Origin: Sodalis sp. dw_96
Lineage (GTDB): Bacteria > Pseudomonadota > Gammaproteobacteria > Enterobacterales > Enterobacteriaceae
Assembly (NCBI RefSeq): GCF_018449575.1
Contig: NZ_JAAVUT010000002.1
Coordinates: 372,001 to 436,000, forward strand
Reading direction: 5' to 3'
DNA: 64,000 nucleotides
Below are positions 7,935-20,100 of this stretch, piece after piece. The translations under genes and the position numbers were made by a program. How positions within the stretch are numbered: position 1 is the stretch's first letter; the number at the start of each line of letters is the position of its first letter. A model generated the notes under the pieces. That model ran no database searches, was not told the DNA's origin, and saw only the letters and a program-made list of their open reading frames with translations.

Positions 7935-10900
7935 TTAACCTAACTGCTTTCTGGCATTGCGGAAAACACGCATCCAAGGGCCGTCTTCGCCCCACTCTTC
8001 CGGATGCCAGGAGTTGCTTACGGTTCTATAGACCCGTTCCGGATGCGGCATGGTAATGGTCACCCGCCCGTTGGCGCTGGACACCGCCGTAATGCCATTT
8101 GCTGAACCGTTGGGGTTTGACGGATAGGCTTCGGTGGCATGACCCCGATTATCCACAAAACGCAGCGCCACCAGGCCCGCGCTTTCCAGTGCCGCCAAAT
8201 GTGACGCATCGCGCACTTCCACCAACCCTTCCCCATGGGAAACCGCGATGGGCAGACGTGACCCCACCATGCCTTGCAGCAGCAGCGACGGGCTTTGCGT
8301 CACTTCCACCAGACTGAAGCGGGCTTCGAAACGTTCAGATTTATTGCGCACGAAGCGCGGCCACAGTTCGGCCCCGGGGATCAACTCCCGCAGGTTGGAC
8401 ATCATCTGGCAACCGTTACAAACGCCCAGCGCCAGGGTTTGCGGGCGATTAAAGAAAGCGGCGAAATCATCACGCACCCGCGGGTTGAACAGTATGGATT
8501 TAGCCCAGCCTTCGCCGGCCCCCAGCACGTCGCCATAGGAGAATCCGCCACAGGCCACCAGCGCATGGAACTCCTGTAAATCCCTTTCACCCGCCAGCAA
8601 ATCGCTCATATGAACGTCCACGGCATCAAAACCGGCGCGATAAAACGCCGCCGCCATTTCCACATGAGAGTTGACGCCCTGTTCCCGCAGCACCGCCACC
8701 TTGGGGCGCGCGCCCCTGGCGATAAAGGGGGCCGCGACATCCTCGGCGGGATCAAAGGTGAGCTTGACGTTCAGGCCCGGGTCGAGATCGTCTTGTTTCG
8801 CGGCGTGCTCCTGGTCGGCACAGTCGGGATTATCGCGTAAACGTTGCATTTGCCAGGTGGTTTCCGCCCACCAAGTCCGCAATGTGGTGCGGTTTTCACT
8901 GTAAACCGGACGATCGCCGGCCCGGATGACCACTTCGTCGCCGGTCACGGCGCTGCCGATAAAGAACAGGCAATCCCGCAATCCGTGCCGGGCGAAGACT
9001 TCCGCCACCTGTTCGCTGTCTTCGGCGGCAATCTGAATCACCGCTCCCAACTCTTCGTTAAACAGCGCCGCCAGCCGGTCCTGGCCCAAGGCGGCGATAT
9101 CCACATCAAGACCGCAATGCCCTGCGAACGCCATTTCCAGCAGGGTGACCAGCAAACCGCCGTCTGAGCGGTCGTGGTAAGCCAGCAGCCGTCTTTGCGC
9201 CACAAGCTCCTGCACGGCGCGGTAAAAACCGGCCAGCTGTGAGGCATCGCGCACATCGGCTGTCTCGTTCCCCAATTGGCGGTACACCTGGGCCAGGGCG
9301 GTGGCTCCCAGGGCCTGATGACCGGCACCCAGATCAATAAGCAGCAGCCGGTTTTCCCCGGCGGCGCGCAGCTGCGGCGTGACGGTGCCGCGCACATCCT
9401 CAACCCGGGCGAAGGCGGTAATTACCAGGGACAGAGGGGAAGTGATTTCCCGCTGTTGCGCCCCCTGCTGCCAACGGGTTTTCATTGACATGGAGTCTTT
9501 GCCCACCGGAATGGTCAGGCCCAGCGCCGGGCAAAGCTCTTCCCCCACCGCTTTTACCGCATCGTATAATCCGGCGTCTTCCCCCGGATGACCGGCGGCG
9601 GCCATCCAGTTGGCGGACAGCTTGATACGCTTGATATCGCCAATCTGCGTCGCCGCCACGTTGGTCAGCGCTTCACCTACTGCCAGGCGGGCCGAGGCGG
9701 CGAAGTTCAGCAACGCCACCGGCGCCCTTTCGCCAATGGACATCGCTTCACCGTAATAACTGTCCAGGCTGGCGGTGGTGACCGCGCAATCCGCCACCGG
9801 AACCTGCCACGGACCAACCATCTGATCCCGCGACACCATGCCGGTCACCGTTCGGTCGCCGATGGTAATCAAAAAGGTTTTTTCAGCCACCACCGGCAGA
9901 TGCAGTACTCTTTTTACCGCCTCGGCCAGATGGATGCCTTCCCGGACCAGCGGCTGGCCCGCCGCCGTCAAACGCGTCACATCACGCAGCATTTTGGGGG
10001 TTTTGCCCAGCAACACATCCAGCGGCATATCGATGGGCTGGTTGTCAAAATGACTATCCGCCAGGCTCAGGTGCATTTCCTCGGTGGCTTCACCGATCAC
10101 CGCGTAAGGTGCCCGTTCGCGGCGGCAGATGGCATCAAACTCCCAGAGCTGTTCCGGCGCCACCGCCAGGACATAACGCTCCTGGGATTCATTGCACCAG
10201 ACTTCCAGCGGGCTCATGCCCGGCTCGTCATTGGGGATATCCCGCAGTTGGAAACGTCCGCCGCGATGGCCGTCGCTCACCAGCTCCGGCATGGCGTTGG
10301 ACAGGCCGCCGGCTCCCACGTCATGAATAAACAGTATCGGATTGTCGTCTCCCCGCTGCCAGCAGCGATCGATCACTTCCTGGCAGCGCCGTTCCATTTC
10401 CGGATTGTCCCGTTGCACCGAGGCGAAATCCAGATCGGCATCCGATTGTCCGGACGCCATGGACGATGCCGCCCCGCCGCCCAGGCCGATGTTCATTGCC
10501 GGCCCGCCCAGGACAATCAGCTTGGCGCCGATGGAGATTTCCCCTTTTTGCACATGGCCGTCGCGGATGTTGCCGATGCCCCCCGCCAGCATAATCGGCT
10601 TATGATAACCACGCAGTTCGACGCCGTTGTGGCTGTTGACCCGTTCTTCATAAGTACGGAAATAACCGGTCAACGCCGGGCGGCCGAATTCGTTGTTAAA
10701 CGCCGCGCCCCCCAACGGACCGTCGGTCATGATGTCCAAGGCGGAGACAATGCGATCCGGCTTGCCGAAGTCCTGTTCCCACGGCTGTTCAAAACCGGGT
10801 ATACGCAAATTGGATACCGAGAAACCGGTCAGGCCGGCCTTGGGCTTCGAGCCCCTGCCGGTGGCGCCCTCATCGCGGATTTCACCGCCGGAACCGGTGG

Positions 10901-11822
10901 CGGCGCCCGGCCAGGGAGAGATGGCGGTGGGATGGTTATGGGTTTCCACCTTCATCAGGATATGCGCCGGTTCCTGGTGAAAATCGTAGCGGTAATCGCC
11001 CGGGTCGGCAAAAAATCGCCCCACCGCCGAACCTTCCATGACCGCCGCGTTATCTTTGTAGGCAGACAGGACAAAATCCGGCGTCTGTTCAAAGGTGTTT
11101 TTAATCATTTTGAACAGCGATTTCGGCTGCGCCTGGCCGTCGATAACCCAGTCGGCGTTAAATATTTTATGGCGGCAGTGTTCGGAGTTTGCCTGGGCGA
11201 ACATGTACAGTTCCACGTCGGTGGGATTGCGGCCCAAACGGGTGAACGCCTCCTGCAGATAATCGATTTCATCGTCGGCCAATGCCAGACCCAGCGCGTG
11301 ATTGGCATGTTCCAGGGCGGCGCGGCCCTCGGAGAGCATGGCCACCTCCCCTACCGGCGCCGGCGACTGATGCGAGAATAACGCCGCCGCCTGTTCAAAT
11401 TCGTCGAATACGATTTCCATCATCCGGTCATGGAGCAGCGCCCCCAATTGACGCCACTGCTCCTCACTGAGGGTGGACCCCTGAATATAAAACGCCAGTC
11501 CCCGCTCCAGACGCTTCACCTGCGCCAGGCCGCAGTTATGGGCGATATCCGTGGCTTTCGACGACCAGGGGGACAGGGTGCCGGGTCGCGGCGTCACCAG
11601 CAGCAGGCGTCCTTGAGGCGAATGCTCAGCCAGGGAGGGACCGTATTTCAACAGCCGTTGCAATCTTGCGCGTTCGTCGGTATTGAGGGGCGCACTCAAA
11701 TCGGCAAAGTGAACATATTCAGCGTAGGCATCACTTACCGGAAGGCGGGCTTCCTGGCAGCGAACCAGCAGTTTGTTGATACGAAATGCCGACAGAGCGG
11801 GCGAACCACGCAGTATTTCCAT
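7935..11822 (-). CDS. purL: Phosphoribosylformylglycinamidine synthase
   Basis: PurL catalyses the fourth step of purine synthesis, the ATP- and glutamine-dependent conversion of FGAR to FGAM. The 1295-residue single-chain form has exactly the E. coli length and starts [13 protein letters not shown]. It has the N-terminal linker domains, the synthetase halves ([20 protein letters not shown] and [15 protein letters not shown]) and a C-terminal class I glutaminase with the nucleophile cysteine in [11 protein letters not shown] and the His/Glu pair near HPERV. The frame is open to 12101, but only the ATG at 11822 fits the family, preceded by GAGAG. A PurR box lies about 110 bases upstream. Long antisense frames inside it are shadows. 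Confidence 0.98.
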   Translation of the reverse strand: MEILRGSPALSAFRINKLLVRCQEARLPVSDAYAEYVHFADLSAPLNTDERARLQRLLKYGPSLAEHSPQGRLLLVTPRPGTLSPWSSKATDIAHNCGLAQVKRLERGLAFYIQGSTLSEEQWRQLGALLHDRMMEIVFDEFEQAAALFSHQSPAPVGEVAMLSEGRAALEHANHALGLALADDEIDYLQEAFTRLGRNPTDVELYMFAQANSEHCRHKIFNADWVIDGQAQPKSLFKMIKNTFEQTPDFVLSAYKDNAAVMEGSAVGRFFADPGDYRYDFHQEPAHILMKVETHNHPTAISPWPGAATGSGGEIRDEGATGRGSKPKAGLTGFSVSNLRIPGFEQPWEQDFGKPDRIVSALDIMTDGPLGGAAFNNEFGRPALTGYFRTYEERVNSHNGVELRGYHKPIMLAGGIGNIRDGHVQKGEISIGAKLIVLGGPAMNIGLGGGAASSMASGQSDADLDFASVQRDNPEMERRCQEVIDRCWQRGDDNPILFIHDVGAGGLSNAMPELVSDGHRGGRFQLRDIPNDEPGMSPLEVWCNESQERYVLAVAPEQLWEFDAICRRERAPYAVIGEATEEMHLSLADSHFDNQPIDMPLDVLLGKTPKMLRDVTRLTAAGQPLVREGIHLAEAVKRVLHLPVVAEKTFLITIGDRTVTGMVSRDQMVGPWQVPVADCAVTTASLDSYYGEAMSIGERAPVALLNFAASARLAVGEALTNVAATQIGDIKRIKLSANWMAAAGHPGEDAGLYDAVKAVGEELCPALGLTIPVGKDSMSMKTRWQQGAQQREITSPLSLVITAFARVEDVRGTVTPQLRAAGENRLLLIDLGAGHQALGATALAQVYRQLGNETADVRDASQLAGFYRAVQELVAQRRLLAYHDRSDGGLLVTLLEMAFAGHCGLDVDIAALGQDRLAALFNEELGAVIQIAAEDSEQVAEVFARHGLRDCLFFIGSAVTGDEVVIRAGDRPVYSENRTTLRTWWAETTWQMQRLRDNPDCADQEHAAKQDDLDPGLNVKLTFDPAEDVAAPFIARGARPKVAVLREQGVNSHVEMAAAFYRAGFDAVDVHMSDLLAGERDLQEFHALVACGGFSYGDVLGAGEGWAKSILFNPRVRDDFAAFFNRPQTLALGVCNGCQMMSNLRELIPGAELWPRFVRNKSERFEARFSLVEVTQSPSLLLQGMVGSRLPIAVSHGEGLVEVRDASHLAALESAGLVALRFVDNRGHATEAYPSNPNGSANGITAVSSANGRVTITMPHPERVYRTVSNSWHPEEWGEDGPWMRVFRNARKQLG

Positions 11823-11932
11823 AATAAAGATCTCTCGTCTTTGAACCGCCGTCCGCCAATGTGGAGTACGGCTTGCCATGGGGCGCAACTTCAGGGGGAA
11901 ACGCGCGCCATTATAGAGAATCCCGGCGACGG

Positions 11933-11948
11933 ACGAAACCGTTTGCGC
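11933..11948. promoter_or_regulatory. PurR operator upstream of purL
   Basis: Read on the minus strand the sequence is GCGCAAACGGTTTCGT, differing only at the first base from the E. coli purL operator as I recall it (ACGCAAACGGTTTCGT). It lies between purL and the divergent mltF, about 110 bases upstream of the purL start. Confidence 0.85.
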
Positions 11949-12112
11949 GGTTATTCTTGCAACGAGAATAACCTTATTAAAAAAATGGTCTTTACGCTTT
12001 TTAGTTGCGCCCTGACGCTTTCTTGCGCAAAATGCCCCGACACCAGGGAGAAAATGATAACGATTTTGCCGTTCGAGACAGTAAGGATTGCACTCCGGCA
12101 AGAGATAACTAT

Positions 12113-13621
12113 TTGAAGCGCTTAAAATTAAATTATGTCGTGATTGGCGCCATCACCGTATTGCTGACCTGGGCACTGTGGTTCAACGTGCCCTGGCATG
12201 GGATACATGATGATAAGCTCAGTCAAATCAAAGCCAGGGGAATCTTACGTGTCAGCACCATCGATGCTCCTCTCAGCTACACCACTACCAACCATCAGCC
12301 ATCCGGTTTCGACTATGAACTGGCGAAACGCTTCGCCGATTATTTAGGGGTGAAGCTGGTCATACGCCAGCGCGACACCCTCAATGCATTATTCAACGAT
12401 TTGGATAACGACGACGCCGATATGCTGGCCGCCGGCCTCATCTACAATAACGAACGATTACAGCGTTACGCCACCGGCCCGGCCTATTATTATGTGTCCC
12501 AGCAGCTGGTGTATCGCCTGGGACAGCCCAAGCCGAAAAACCTGGGGTCCCTGCAGGGACGGCTAGTCGTTGCTTCCGGGTCGGCCCACATCTCGTTGCT
12601 GCGCGCCATGAAAGAAAAAAAATACCCCCATCTGGCATGGGAAGCGTCTTCCGATCTGAGCGGTAAGGCTTTGCTGGAGCAAGTGGCGGAAGGCAAGCTT
12701 GATTATACCCTGGCGGATTCCGCCACCATCGGTTTGCTGCAGCGCATCCACCCCAAATTGGCGGTGGCGTTTGATGTCAGTGACGAAGAACCGGTAACCT
12801 GGTATTTGCCAAAGAAACACAGCGATAATCTGTCCGCCGCACTGCTGGATTTTTACAATGGACTGAACCAGGAAGGGACCCTTGTCCGGTTAGAGGAGAA
12901 ATACCTCGGCCATGTGGGCAGTTTCGATTACGTGGACACCAAAACCTTTCTCTCCTCCATTGATGCGACCTTGCCGGCATTGCAATCCCTATTCCAACAG
13001 TATGCCACTGAAGTCGACTGGAAATTATTGGCGGCCATTTCTTACCAGGAGTCCCATTGGGATCCTCAGGCCGTCTCTCCCACCGGGGTACGCGGCCTGA
13101 TGATGCTGACCCGCGCCACGGCCGATAGCCTCGGGATCAACGATCGGGTTGATGCGGAACAGAGTATTCGCGGCGGTGCCCTGTATCTATCCCACATGAT
13201 GCAAAGAGTGCCCGATACCATTCCGGAAGATGAGAAAATCTGGTTTGCGCTCACCGCCTATAATATGGGCTATGCCCATATGCTGGATGCCCGTGCGCTC
13301 ACGGCCAAACAGCAGGGTAATCCCGACAGCTGGGTGGATGTGAAGCTCCGCCTGCCGATGCTCAGCCAGCCGCGTTATTACCAGCAGACCACCTACGGTT
13401 ATGCACGCGGCCAGCAGGCGTATGATTATGTAGAGAATATCCGCCGCTACGAAATGAGCCTGGTGGGGTATTTACAGGAAAAAGAGAAAAAAACCGCGCT
13501 CCTGGCGGCGCAAAACATCCCTCAACCGCCAGCCTCATATCCGGTGGTGAGCAGCCAATTTTCCGGGCTGACGCCGGTTCCGTCCGGCACGGCGCCGGTC
13601 CTGGCCAAAGCCGCCCCTTAA
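12113..13621 (+). CDS. mltF: Membrane-bound lytic murein transglycosylase F
   Basis: MltF cleaves peptidoglycan glycan strands to 1,6-anhydro products at the outer membrane. The product has an N-terminal hydrophobic segment ([18 protein letters not shown]), then a solute-binding-protein-like domain ([14 protein letters not shown] ... [15 protein letters not shown]). A C-terminal lysozyme-like domain has the catalytic glutamate in [10 protein letters not shown] and the motif [14 protein letters not shown] place the start at TTG 12113, because LKRLKLNY aligns with the E. coli start and AGAGA precedes it. In-frame Met codons at 12005 and 12032 would add a poorly fitting extension in front of the membrane segment. 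The tail after the [10 protein letters not shown] motif is variable. Confidence 0.92.
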   Translation: MKRLKLNYVVIGAITVLLTWALWFNVPWHGIHDDKLSQIKARGILRVSTIDAPLSYTTTNHQPSGFDYELAKRFADYLGVKLVIRQRDTLNALFNDLDNDDADMLAAGLIYNNERLQRYATGPAYYYVSQQLVYRLGQPKPKNLGSLQGRLVVASGSAHISLLRAMKEKKYPHLAWEASSDLSGKALLEQVAEGKLDYTLADSATIGLLQRIHPKLAVAFDVSDEEPVTWYLPKKHSDNLSAALLDFYNGLNQEGTLVRLEEKYLGHVGSFDYVDTKTFLSSIDATLPALQSLFQQYATEVDWKLLAAISYQESHWDPQAVSPTGVRGLMMLTRATADSLGINDRVDAEQSIRGGALYLSHMMQRVPDTIPEDEKIWFALTAYNMGYAHMLDARALTAKQQGNPDSWVDVKLRLPMLSQPRYYQQTTYGYARGQQAYDYVENIRRYEMSLVGYLQEKEKKTALLAAQNIPQPPASYPVVSSQFSGLTPVPSGTAPVLAKAAP

Positions 13622-13742
13622 CGAAGGAAGGTCGGGTCAGAATACTAGATCGTAACGATATGACAAACCTGCCGTGAATCCATCCATGGCGGCTCGATCC
13701 GTGGGATTACGGCACTTATCATCCCTGGAGCCGCCCTTTAGG

Positions 13743-13764
13743 CCAACGCCTGACGGCGTTTTGG
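13743..13764 (+). terminator. Hairpin between mltF and tadA
   Basis: AACGCC-TGAC-GGCGTT, flanked by CCA and TTGG, forms a short hairpin ending in four T residues on the plus strand. It lies between the convergent genes mltF and tadA. A larger inverted repeat (GGCGGCTC at 13688, GAGCCGCC at 13728) lies just before it. Confidence 0.5.
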
Positions 13765-13829
13765 TCCTCGGTGCGGACGGTTTACTCTTCTGGCATCCCG
13801 TCCCGCCTCATTAATTCCGAGCAAGTTTA

Positions 13830-14396
<567 letters not shown>

Positions 14397-15035
14397 TCAA
14401 TCCAACTGCTTTAAGTTCCCCTCGCGGGTGACGCGCCAGCGATACTCGCAAAAGTAAAGCAGCGGGCTGTCATGCAGGCTATCGCTGTAACCGCTGAATA
14501 ATTTAAGCGGCGTGCCCAGTTCGCGCTCCAGCTGTGAAACCTTTTCATGTCCCAGACAGCGTAAGGTCAAAACCCAGCCGCCATGGAGCCGTTTCATCCG
14601 GCTGCCGATAAGACGGACCCGGGGTAAAAACAGCGCGTCGCTGTATACGCCGCGCACCAGGGGCTCAGGGGAACCGGTAATAAGCCAGACTTCGGTATCC
14701 TGGCTGTCCAGATACTCATTGAGCCTTTGCAGCACGATGGGGAATTCCGTGACGCGCCGGCGAAACCAGGCGATAAAGCGGTTTTGCAGCTCAAGCAGGC
14801 GTGCCTCGCTATGCCCGAAGGTGATGGACCATAAGAGCAGGCTCATCGGCCATCGGGCCGAACGCCCTTTTGACAGCAGGCCGATCGCCACGACGGGTAA
14901 TACCGGCAGTACCAGGATAATATTCAGCGGCGAATGACAGAGTAAGTAACGCAAAAAACACCCGAACATATCTTGCCGGTGCAGGGTACCGTCCAAATCG
15001 AAAAAAATAATACGCGATGCTGCTGAGCGACTCAA
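14397..15035 (-). CDS. pgpC: Phosphatidylglycerophosphatase C (YfhB), HAD family
   Basis: PgpC dephosphorylates phosphatidylglycerol phosphate in phosphatidylglycerol synthesis. The 212-residue product has the HAD nucleophile motif IIFFDLDGTLHRQDMF at the start, a hydrophobic stretch (NIILVLPVLPVVAIGLL) consistent with membrane association, motif II in LITGSPEPLV, and a late GYSDSLHDSPLL acidic motif. Length and order match E. coli YfhB. It lies between tadA and murQ on the same strand. E. coli has no murQ at this position, but I recall the yfhB-murQ-yfhH neighbourhood from other enterics. Confidence 0.9.
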   Translation of the reverse strand: MSRSAASRIIFFDLDGTLHRQDMFGCFLRYLLCHSPLNIILVLPVLPVVAIGLLSKGRSARWPMSLLLWSITFGHSEARLLELQNRFIAWFRRRVTEFPIVLQRLNEYLDSQDTEVWLITGSPEPLVRGVYSDALFLPRVRLIGSRMKRLHGGWVLTLRCLGHEKVSQLERELGTPLKLFSGYSDSLHDSPLLYFCEYRWRVTREGNLKQLD

Positions 15036-15085
15036 AACACGTCCTCCGGCTCAAAAATCCTATGAAAAAAAAAGCGAATACAGGC

Positions 15086-15985
15086 TCAGTCTGGAGCATC
15101 CAGCGCCCGACGCAAATAGCCCTGGTGCCGTTCCAACGCCCGTTGCGCTCCGGCGGCATCCAGGCCGGTAAGTATCATCAGGATGGCCGGTTTGACTTCA
15201 TAATGCGTTTGCGCAAGAGTGTTTTTCGCCACGGACATATCGGCACCCGTGGCGTCGGCGACAATTCGACATGCCCGATCCACCAGCTTGATATTGGTGG
15301 CTTTCACATCCACCATCAGATTTTGGTAGACTTTCCCCAGTTTTACCATCGCCCCGGTGGAAATCATGTTCAGCACCAGTTTTTGGGCGGTGCCGGATTT
15401 CATCCGGGTGGAACCGGTAAGCACTTCCGGTCCGACCACCGGGGAGATGGCAACCGCGGCTTCGCGGGCGATGGCAGAGCCGGGATTACAGGAAATCGCC
15501 GCCGTGGCGCAACCCAGCCGGCGCGCATAACGCAGCCCGCCGATCACGTAGGGCGTGCGCCCCGATGCCGCCAGCCCGATTACCATATCCGTCGGCGTAA
15601 GACGCAGCGCCTTTAAATCCTCTTCCGCCAGGGTCAAACTGTCTTCGGCCCCTTCCACCGCCTTAAGTAACGCGCCGGGACCGCCGGCAATCAGGCCGAT
15701 GACCCGCTCCGGCGCCACGCCGAAGGTGGGAGGACATTCGGCTGCATCCAGCACCCCCAGGCGACCGCTGGTACCCGCCCCAATATAAATCAATCTGCCG
15801 CCGGCCATCAACGCCGCCGCCGCCAGATCCACCGTCGCCGCAATGGCCGGCAGCTCCCGCGCCACCGCCTCGGGCACTTTATGATCTTCTTGATTGAATA
15901 AGCGCACCATGTCCAGGGTGGTGAGATTGTCCAGCTCCATGGAGGCCGCATTGCGTGTTTCCGATACGAGAGTACCTAAATTCAT
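15086..15985 (-). CDS. murQ: N-acetylmuramic acid 6-phosphate etherase
   Basis: MurQ cleaves the lactyl ether of MurNAc-6-phosphate to give GlcNAc-6-phosphate and D-lactate, in cell-wall recycling. The 299-residue protein has an SIS domain with [21 protein letters not shown], the catalytic glutamate region AAECPPTFG, and [18 protein letters not shown]. The frame starts with GTG ATG; I use the ATG at 15985. It is divergent from yfhH, an RpiR-type regulator, across a gap containing a duplicated operator-like repeat. The MurNAc PTS permease gene murP is not present here, so substrate probably arises from internal anhydro-MurNAc via AnmK. Confidence 0.95.
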   Translation of the reverse strand: MNLGTLVSETRNAASMELDNLTTLDMVRLFNQEDHKVPEAVARELPAIAATVDLAAAALMAGGRLIYIGAGTSGRLGVLDAAECPPTFGVAPERVIGLIAGGPGALLKAVEGAEDSLTLAEEDLKALRLTPTDMVIGLAASGRTPYVIGGLRYARRLGCATAAISCNPGSAIAREAAVAISPVVGPEVLTGSTRMKSGTAQKLVLNMISTGAMVKLGKVYQNLMVDVKATNIKLVDRACRIVADATGADMSVAKNTLAQTHYEVKPAILMILTGLDAAGAQRALERHQGYLRRALDAPD

Positions 15986-15995
15986 CACATCACCG

Positions 15996-16043
15996 TTGAA
16001 TATTTAATTCAAATAATGAACACTATTATTGAATATTTAATTC
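15996..16043. promoter_or_regulatory. Duplicated operator-like repeat between murQ and yfhH
   Basis: The 15-mer TTGAATATTTAATTC occurs at 15996-16010 and again at 16029-16043, 33 bp apart, about three helical turns. Each copy contains an imperfect palindrome (GAAT...ATTC). The pair sits immediately in front of murQ and upstream of the divergent RpiR-type regulator, the expected place for an autoregulated MurR/YfhH operator. No gene is supported in the 16012-16227 gap. Confidence 0.6.
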
Positions 16044-16227
16044 CCGCGGGCGAGTGTATTTGCCCACAGGGACGTGTTTACGATCTGGCAGCCTGTCTGG
16101 ACCGGGCACTTCTTCTAAAAGCGCTAAGCGTTAGCCTTTTTCAGGCCAACAGCGGAACAAAGCCCGATCTCCAGGTCCGCCACAATTTGCATCAGCTTTC
16201 ACATTTACCGGTGTACTGGGAACATTT

Positions 16228-17088
16228 ATGAGCAGCCTGTTGCGCATCCGCCAGATTTATCACAGCCTATCGGCTAACGATCGCAAATTGGCGGATTATT
16301 TATTGGCCTCTACCGATGCCGCCAGACATCTCAGCTCGCAACAGGTGGCGGCACAGTCCGGTGTCAGCCAGTCCAGCGTGGTGAAATTCGCCCAGAAGCT
16401 GGGATACAAAGGGTTTACCGCCTTGAAGCTGGCTCTTAGTGACGCCCTCGCCACGGGTCATATGCCTTTGTCCGTCCCGGTGCATAACCAGATCCTCAGC
16501 GACGATCCCATAAAAACCGTCGGCGAGAAACTGCTGACGGAAAAGCTGGCTGCCCTGCGGGCGACATTGGACATCAATAGTGAGGACAAGCTCCAGGCTG
16601 GGGTGGCGCTGCTGAAAAACGCCGGCAGGATTGTTATTGTCGGCATCGGCGCATCGGGGCTGGTAGCCAGGGATTTCTCATACAAACTCATGAAGATCGG
16701 CATGACAGCGGTGGCCCAAACCGATATGCACGTTTTATTGGCCACCGTACAGGCGTTCAGTCCCCGGGATGTGTTGCTTGCCATCTCTTACAGCGGCGCC
16801 CGGCGCGAAATTAATCTGGCGGCCCAGGAAGCGCACCGGGTCGGCGCAGGGGTCATGGCCGTTACGAATTTCTCCCCAAACAGCCTGCAACAGCACGCCG
16901 ATATCTCTTTATATACCGTTGCCGAAGAGAAAGCCCAGCACAGCGGCGCCATCTCTTCCACGGTGGCGCAGCTGTCGCTGACCGATTTGCTGTTTATGGC
17001 GTTGGTACAGCGGGATCTGGAGCATGCGCCGCAGCGCATTCGCCATAGCGAGGAACTGGTCAAAAAACTCAGCAGGTCCACGGAATAA
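16228..17088 (+). CDS. yfhH: RpiR/MurR-family transcriptional regulator YfhH
   Basis: The 286-residue protein has an N-terminal RpiR-type helix-turn-helix (LSSQQVAAQSGVSQSSVVKF, about residues 30-55) and a C-terminal SIS sugar-phosphate-binding domain (GRIVIVGIGASGLVARDF, then LAISYSGARREI). It matches E. coli YfhH over its full length, ending RHSEELVKKL. Being divergent from murQ, it probably senses MurNAc-6-phosphate or a related sugar phosphate and controls murQ and itself. That function is inferred from context, as E. coli MurR is the characterised paralogue. It converges on the large gene at 17142 with a 53-base gap, so the end of yfhH is the left border of the toxin insertion. Confidence 0.88.
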   Translation: MSSLLRIRQIYHSLSANDRKLADYLLASTDAARHLSSQQVAAQSGVSQSSVVKFAQKLGYKGFTALKLALSDALATGHMPLSVPVHNQILSDDPIKTVGEKLLTEKLAALRATLDINSEDKLQAGVALLKNAGRIVIVGIGASGLVARDFSYKLMKIGMTAVAQTDMHVLLATVQAFSPRDVLLAISYSGARREINLAAQEAHRVGAGVMAVTNFSPNSLQQHADISLYTVAEEKAQHSGAISSTVAQLSLTDLLFMALVQRDLEHAPQRIRHSEELVKKLSRSTE

Positions 17089-17141
17089 CCTTAACGGAGA
17101 ACGTCACGCTGTTTATCTGGCCCCCTGTTTCGCGCCACGGA

Positions 17142-20100
17142 TTATCTCTCCGTCGCCTTGTTGGCGTGCGGGGGGACAGATACCTCTGCAACGGCATCGA
17201 TGGCCAATTTGATCGTCAAATGCTGCAGTGTCTGCTCCAGGGGACCGCGCGTTGGCCGGCCCGTTATATCCCTTTTCATCCGTGAACGCTCCATTTTAGC
17301 GATATCCATAATAAATTTAACCACGCTGTCGGCATTCCTGGTCATAATATCCGCCCGAAACATAGGATCATGAGAAATGGCTTGATTGATCATTTCTATG
17401 TTTATCATATTGTTTTTCTCCCAACCCAAGTGACTCCTGATCTGGGGCGCGATTTGACTGTAGTTAATCACATTGCCCTGGTCCAGCATAGTTTGCAGCG
17501 TGGAAACATGCTTTGCTGGCGGTAAATCCTTAATACTACTGGCGCTAAGATAATAAATATCGTCGGTATATTCGGCTAAATGGGTTACTTCATGCATCAG
17601 GGTTATGGCAAGATGTTCCTGCTTGTCCAAGCTCTGCACCAACCGGTCGGCCATAACAACCACACGATTGCGACCATCCCCCGGCACGCAAAATCCCAAG
17701 ATTTCACCTTCAAGGGGCAGCAATCTATTTCCGGCAAAGGGGTCCGAGGGTGAGGCTAACGCTGATTGGTATACGCCAAGCGTATTCTTTTCCCTGACCG
17801 TGGACACGATAAGGACGTTTTTTACCACATCCCTCTTGAGATTGATGGCCGCGTCTATAATTCCTCGAAACCTGTTGACCGCCAATCCGACAATAAAAGG
17901 GGCTTTCACCATTAAAGCGCTTGAAAAATAATTATCAATCATCATTCTTTCCAGGGCGTTCGTTTTAGCACGCTCTAAAAAATTACTGACCTGCCCTATT
18001 TCATCAAAAACGTTGCCAAACTGGACGCTGACCGACAGTTGCGCGCCGGCGAGGTAGGGATGTCTTTTACTCAAGGCGGTTTCAACTGTGCCGGTCACCT
18101 GAACGGTTTTGATTTCGCCGAATACACGGGTGATCTCATCATCGATATGTGCGGAAACGTACCCGTCTACCAAGGGTGCTATCCTGCGCATCGGCATAAA
18201 GGAATTGAAGCTCGGCAGCGGGTGGTTGGGCACCGGTCGGCGCATAACCGACGAGGTGCTGGCGATCGGCTGCGCGCCGTTCATCGCCATAACCGTTTGC
18301 AAAGGCCGTCGCTGATAACGTATGGGATTGCCGAGCAATATCGCCTCCTGCGGCGGGATAACGGCAATATGGTGTTGGTGAAGGGTATACTTGTTACTCA
18401 GGACGCCGGTTTTTTCCGGGTTAAGCCGCAGGTAAACCTCCTGGCCAAGGTATTTATCTCCACCTGGCTTGATAAACGCCACCCGCGTTTTGGCGCCGTC
18501 TATGGTAATGGTCTTGTCGGGAATGAACTCCAGCGGCAATTTTTTCATAGGTTGACCGGTGCCCATTCTGCGCAAGGCATCCTTGATGCCGGGAATCAGC
18601 TCCTGCAAATAATTCCCTAACCGCGATGATTGAGAGAGGACTGTACTGCCCAATACGGATGGCAGGCGGCTCAGCAACGGGTCCGCGGCATGTACCGCCA
18701 TCTTCGCCAGCGGGGCAGCCTGTCCGCGGCCCAGCAGTTTCAGCGCCGGCTTGACGCCCAGGCGCACGACTTTTTTTCCGCTTCGTAGCGTCATTTTGGC
18801 CCCGGCCTTGGCAATCGGCGTCAAAAAAACTAAAGCATCGGTGGTGCAGTAATAAAATTGCTCGCCTTTCTCCCCGCTGTCCGCCGAGGTTAAACATGAA
18901 TATAAAGGCAGCATGGAGAGTAGGAATTCCCTCACCGATTCAACCGGGGTCATTGCATTACCATAGTTGTACAGCAGTTGGTATAAGGCGTTTTTATGAT
19001 TTAGCGCGAGGGTATTGATAAGCATTTCGTCGGCGGTTTCTCCCGCTGTGGGTTCAAGGTTCGGCCGCTGAGTTATTTCCAGGGAAAAACCGTTCACTAC
19101 GCGTTGCCGGTCTTCCTTTGCCAGCAGGGCCTTATACCGGGCGATATCTGAATCTACCCGATCCAGTGAATAATGCTGCTGTTTTATCGCCAGGGCATAA
19201 AAACGCTTTTCGCCTTCCCGATCGGCGCAAACAAGATCGACATCGGCAGGATTAGGGATTATGGTCACCCGATCCGGGTCGTGGGACAATGCCGGCAACA
19301 TCACATGGGCACGCGTCTGATGTTCTTTGATTAAAGCGAAGGTGGGCAGGGAAATATCGGCTGTATTGATAAATTCCAGTTCATCTTCCGGCAGCCGGCT
19401 TATTGCACTGGCGATTAGCAATAGGTCCGCGGTATGAAAGGCATCGGTAATGTCTTCGTTTTGCTTTTTGAACGTGTCATCCAGCCATTTTGTATGGTGA
19501 TGCAGGTTAGCCTCCGCCAGTTGACGCCGGGTTTGGTATGCATCAAAGCGTTCAGAAAACCGAGCCAAGGGATTGATCTGCTCTTTGTCCCTGTCAGGGG
19601 CGTGAAAGAACCTTTCCAGCGCCGTTTCTTTAAGCAGGGAGGCATCCGTGCGCCCGTCCCGCTCTATCCCGTCGGCATTATCGGCGCTGAAATTCATAAG
19701 TGCGGGAACAAGAAAAAATCCGGACCAATGAGCAGGGGCAGCAGCGATCTTCACCTGCAGGTAGATCATCCGTCCCAGCGCGGCGGCGTCCCGGGCCGTG
19801 AGTGCCCGCGTATCGCTACCCGCCGCCAGGGCAAAAGATGCCCCGGCGTGCATATAGGCCCATTGGGGGTCTTCGATATGTCCATTATACAGCAGCGGTA
19901 TTGCCAACAACGGGAGCACCGGCGCGACGATATGCCGCATGATATACCCCTTGACAACATTGCCGGCTTCGATGCGTTCACCGGCAAAAAACAGTTCAAT
20001 AGCGCCATCAAGCCGGCTTTTGATAAATATAAGCCTGTTTTCCCCTGATTTTCGGCCATCTATAATCGTATTGGTGATAAAATCAACCATGCCGGCGCCA

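Noticed and set aside
9588-11381. 597-codon open frame on the plus strand
   Set aside because: It lies wholly antisense to purL, whose protein is conserved along its full length. The long frame is a by-product of GC-rich codon use.
12032-12112. Longer N-terminus of MltF from an upstream ATG
   Set aside because: It would add a poorly fitting polar extension before the membrane segment. The TTG at 12113 aligns with the E. coli start.
16016-16231. 71-codon frame between murQ and yfhH
   Set aside because: It covers the duplicated operator, has no ribosome site and no family resemblance.
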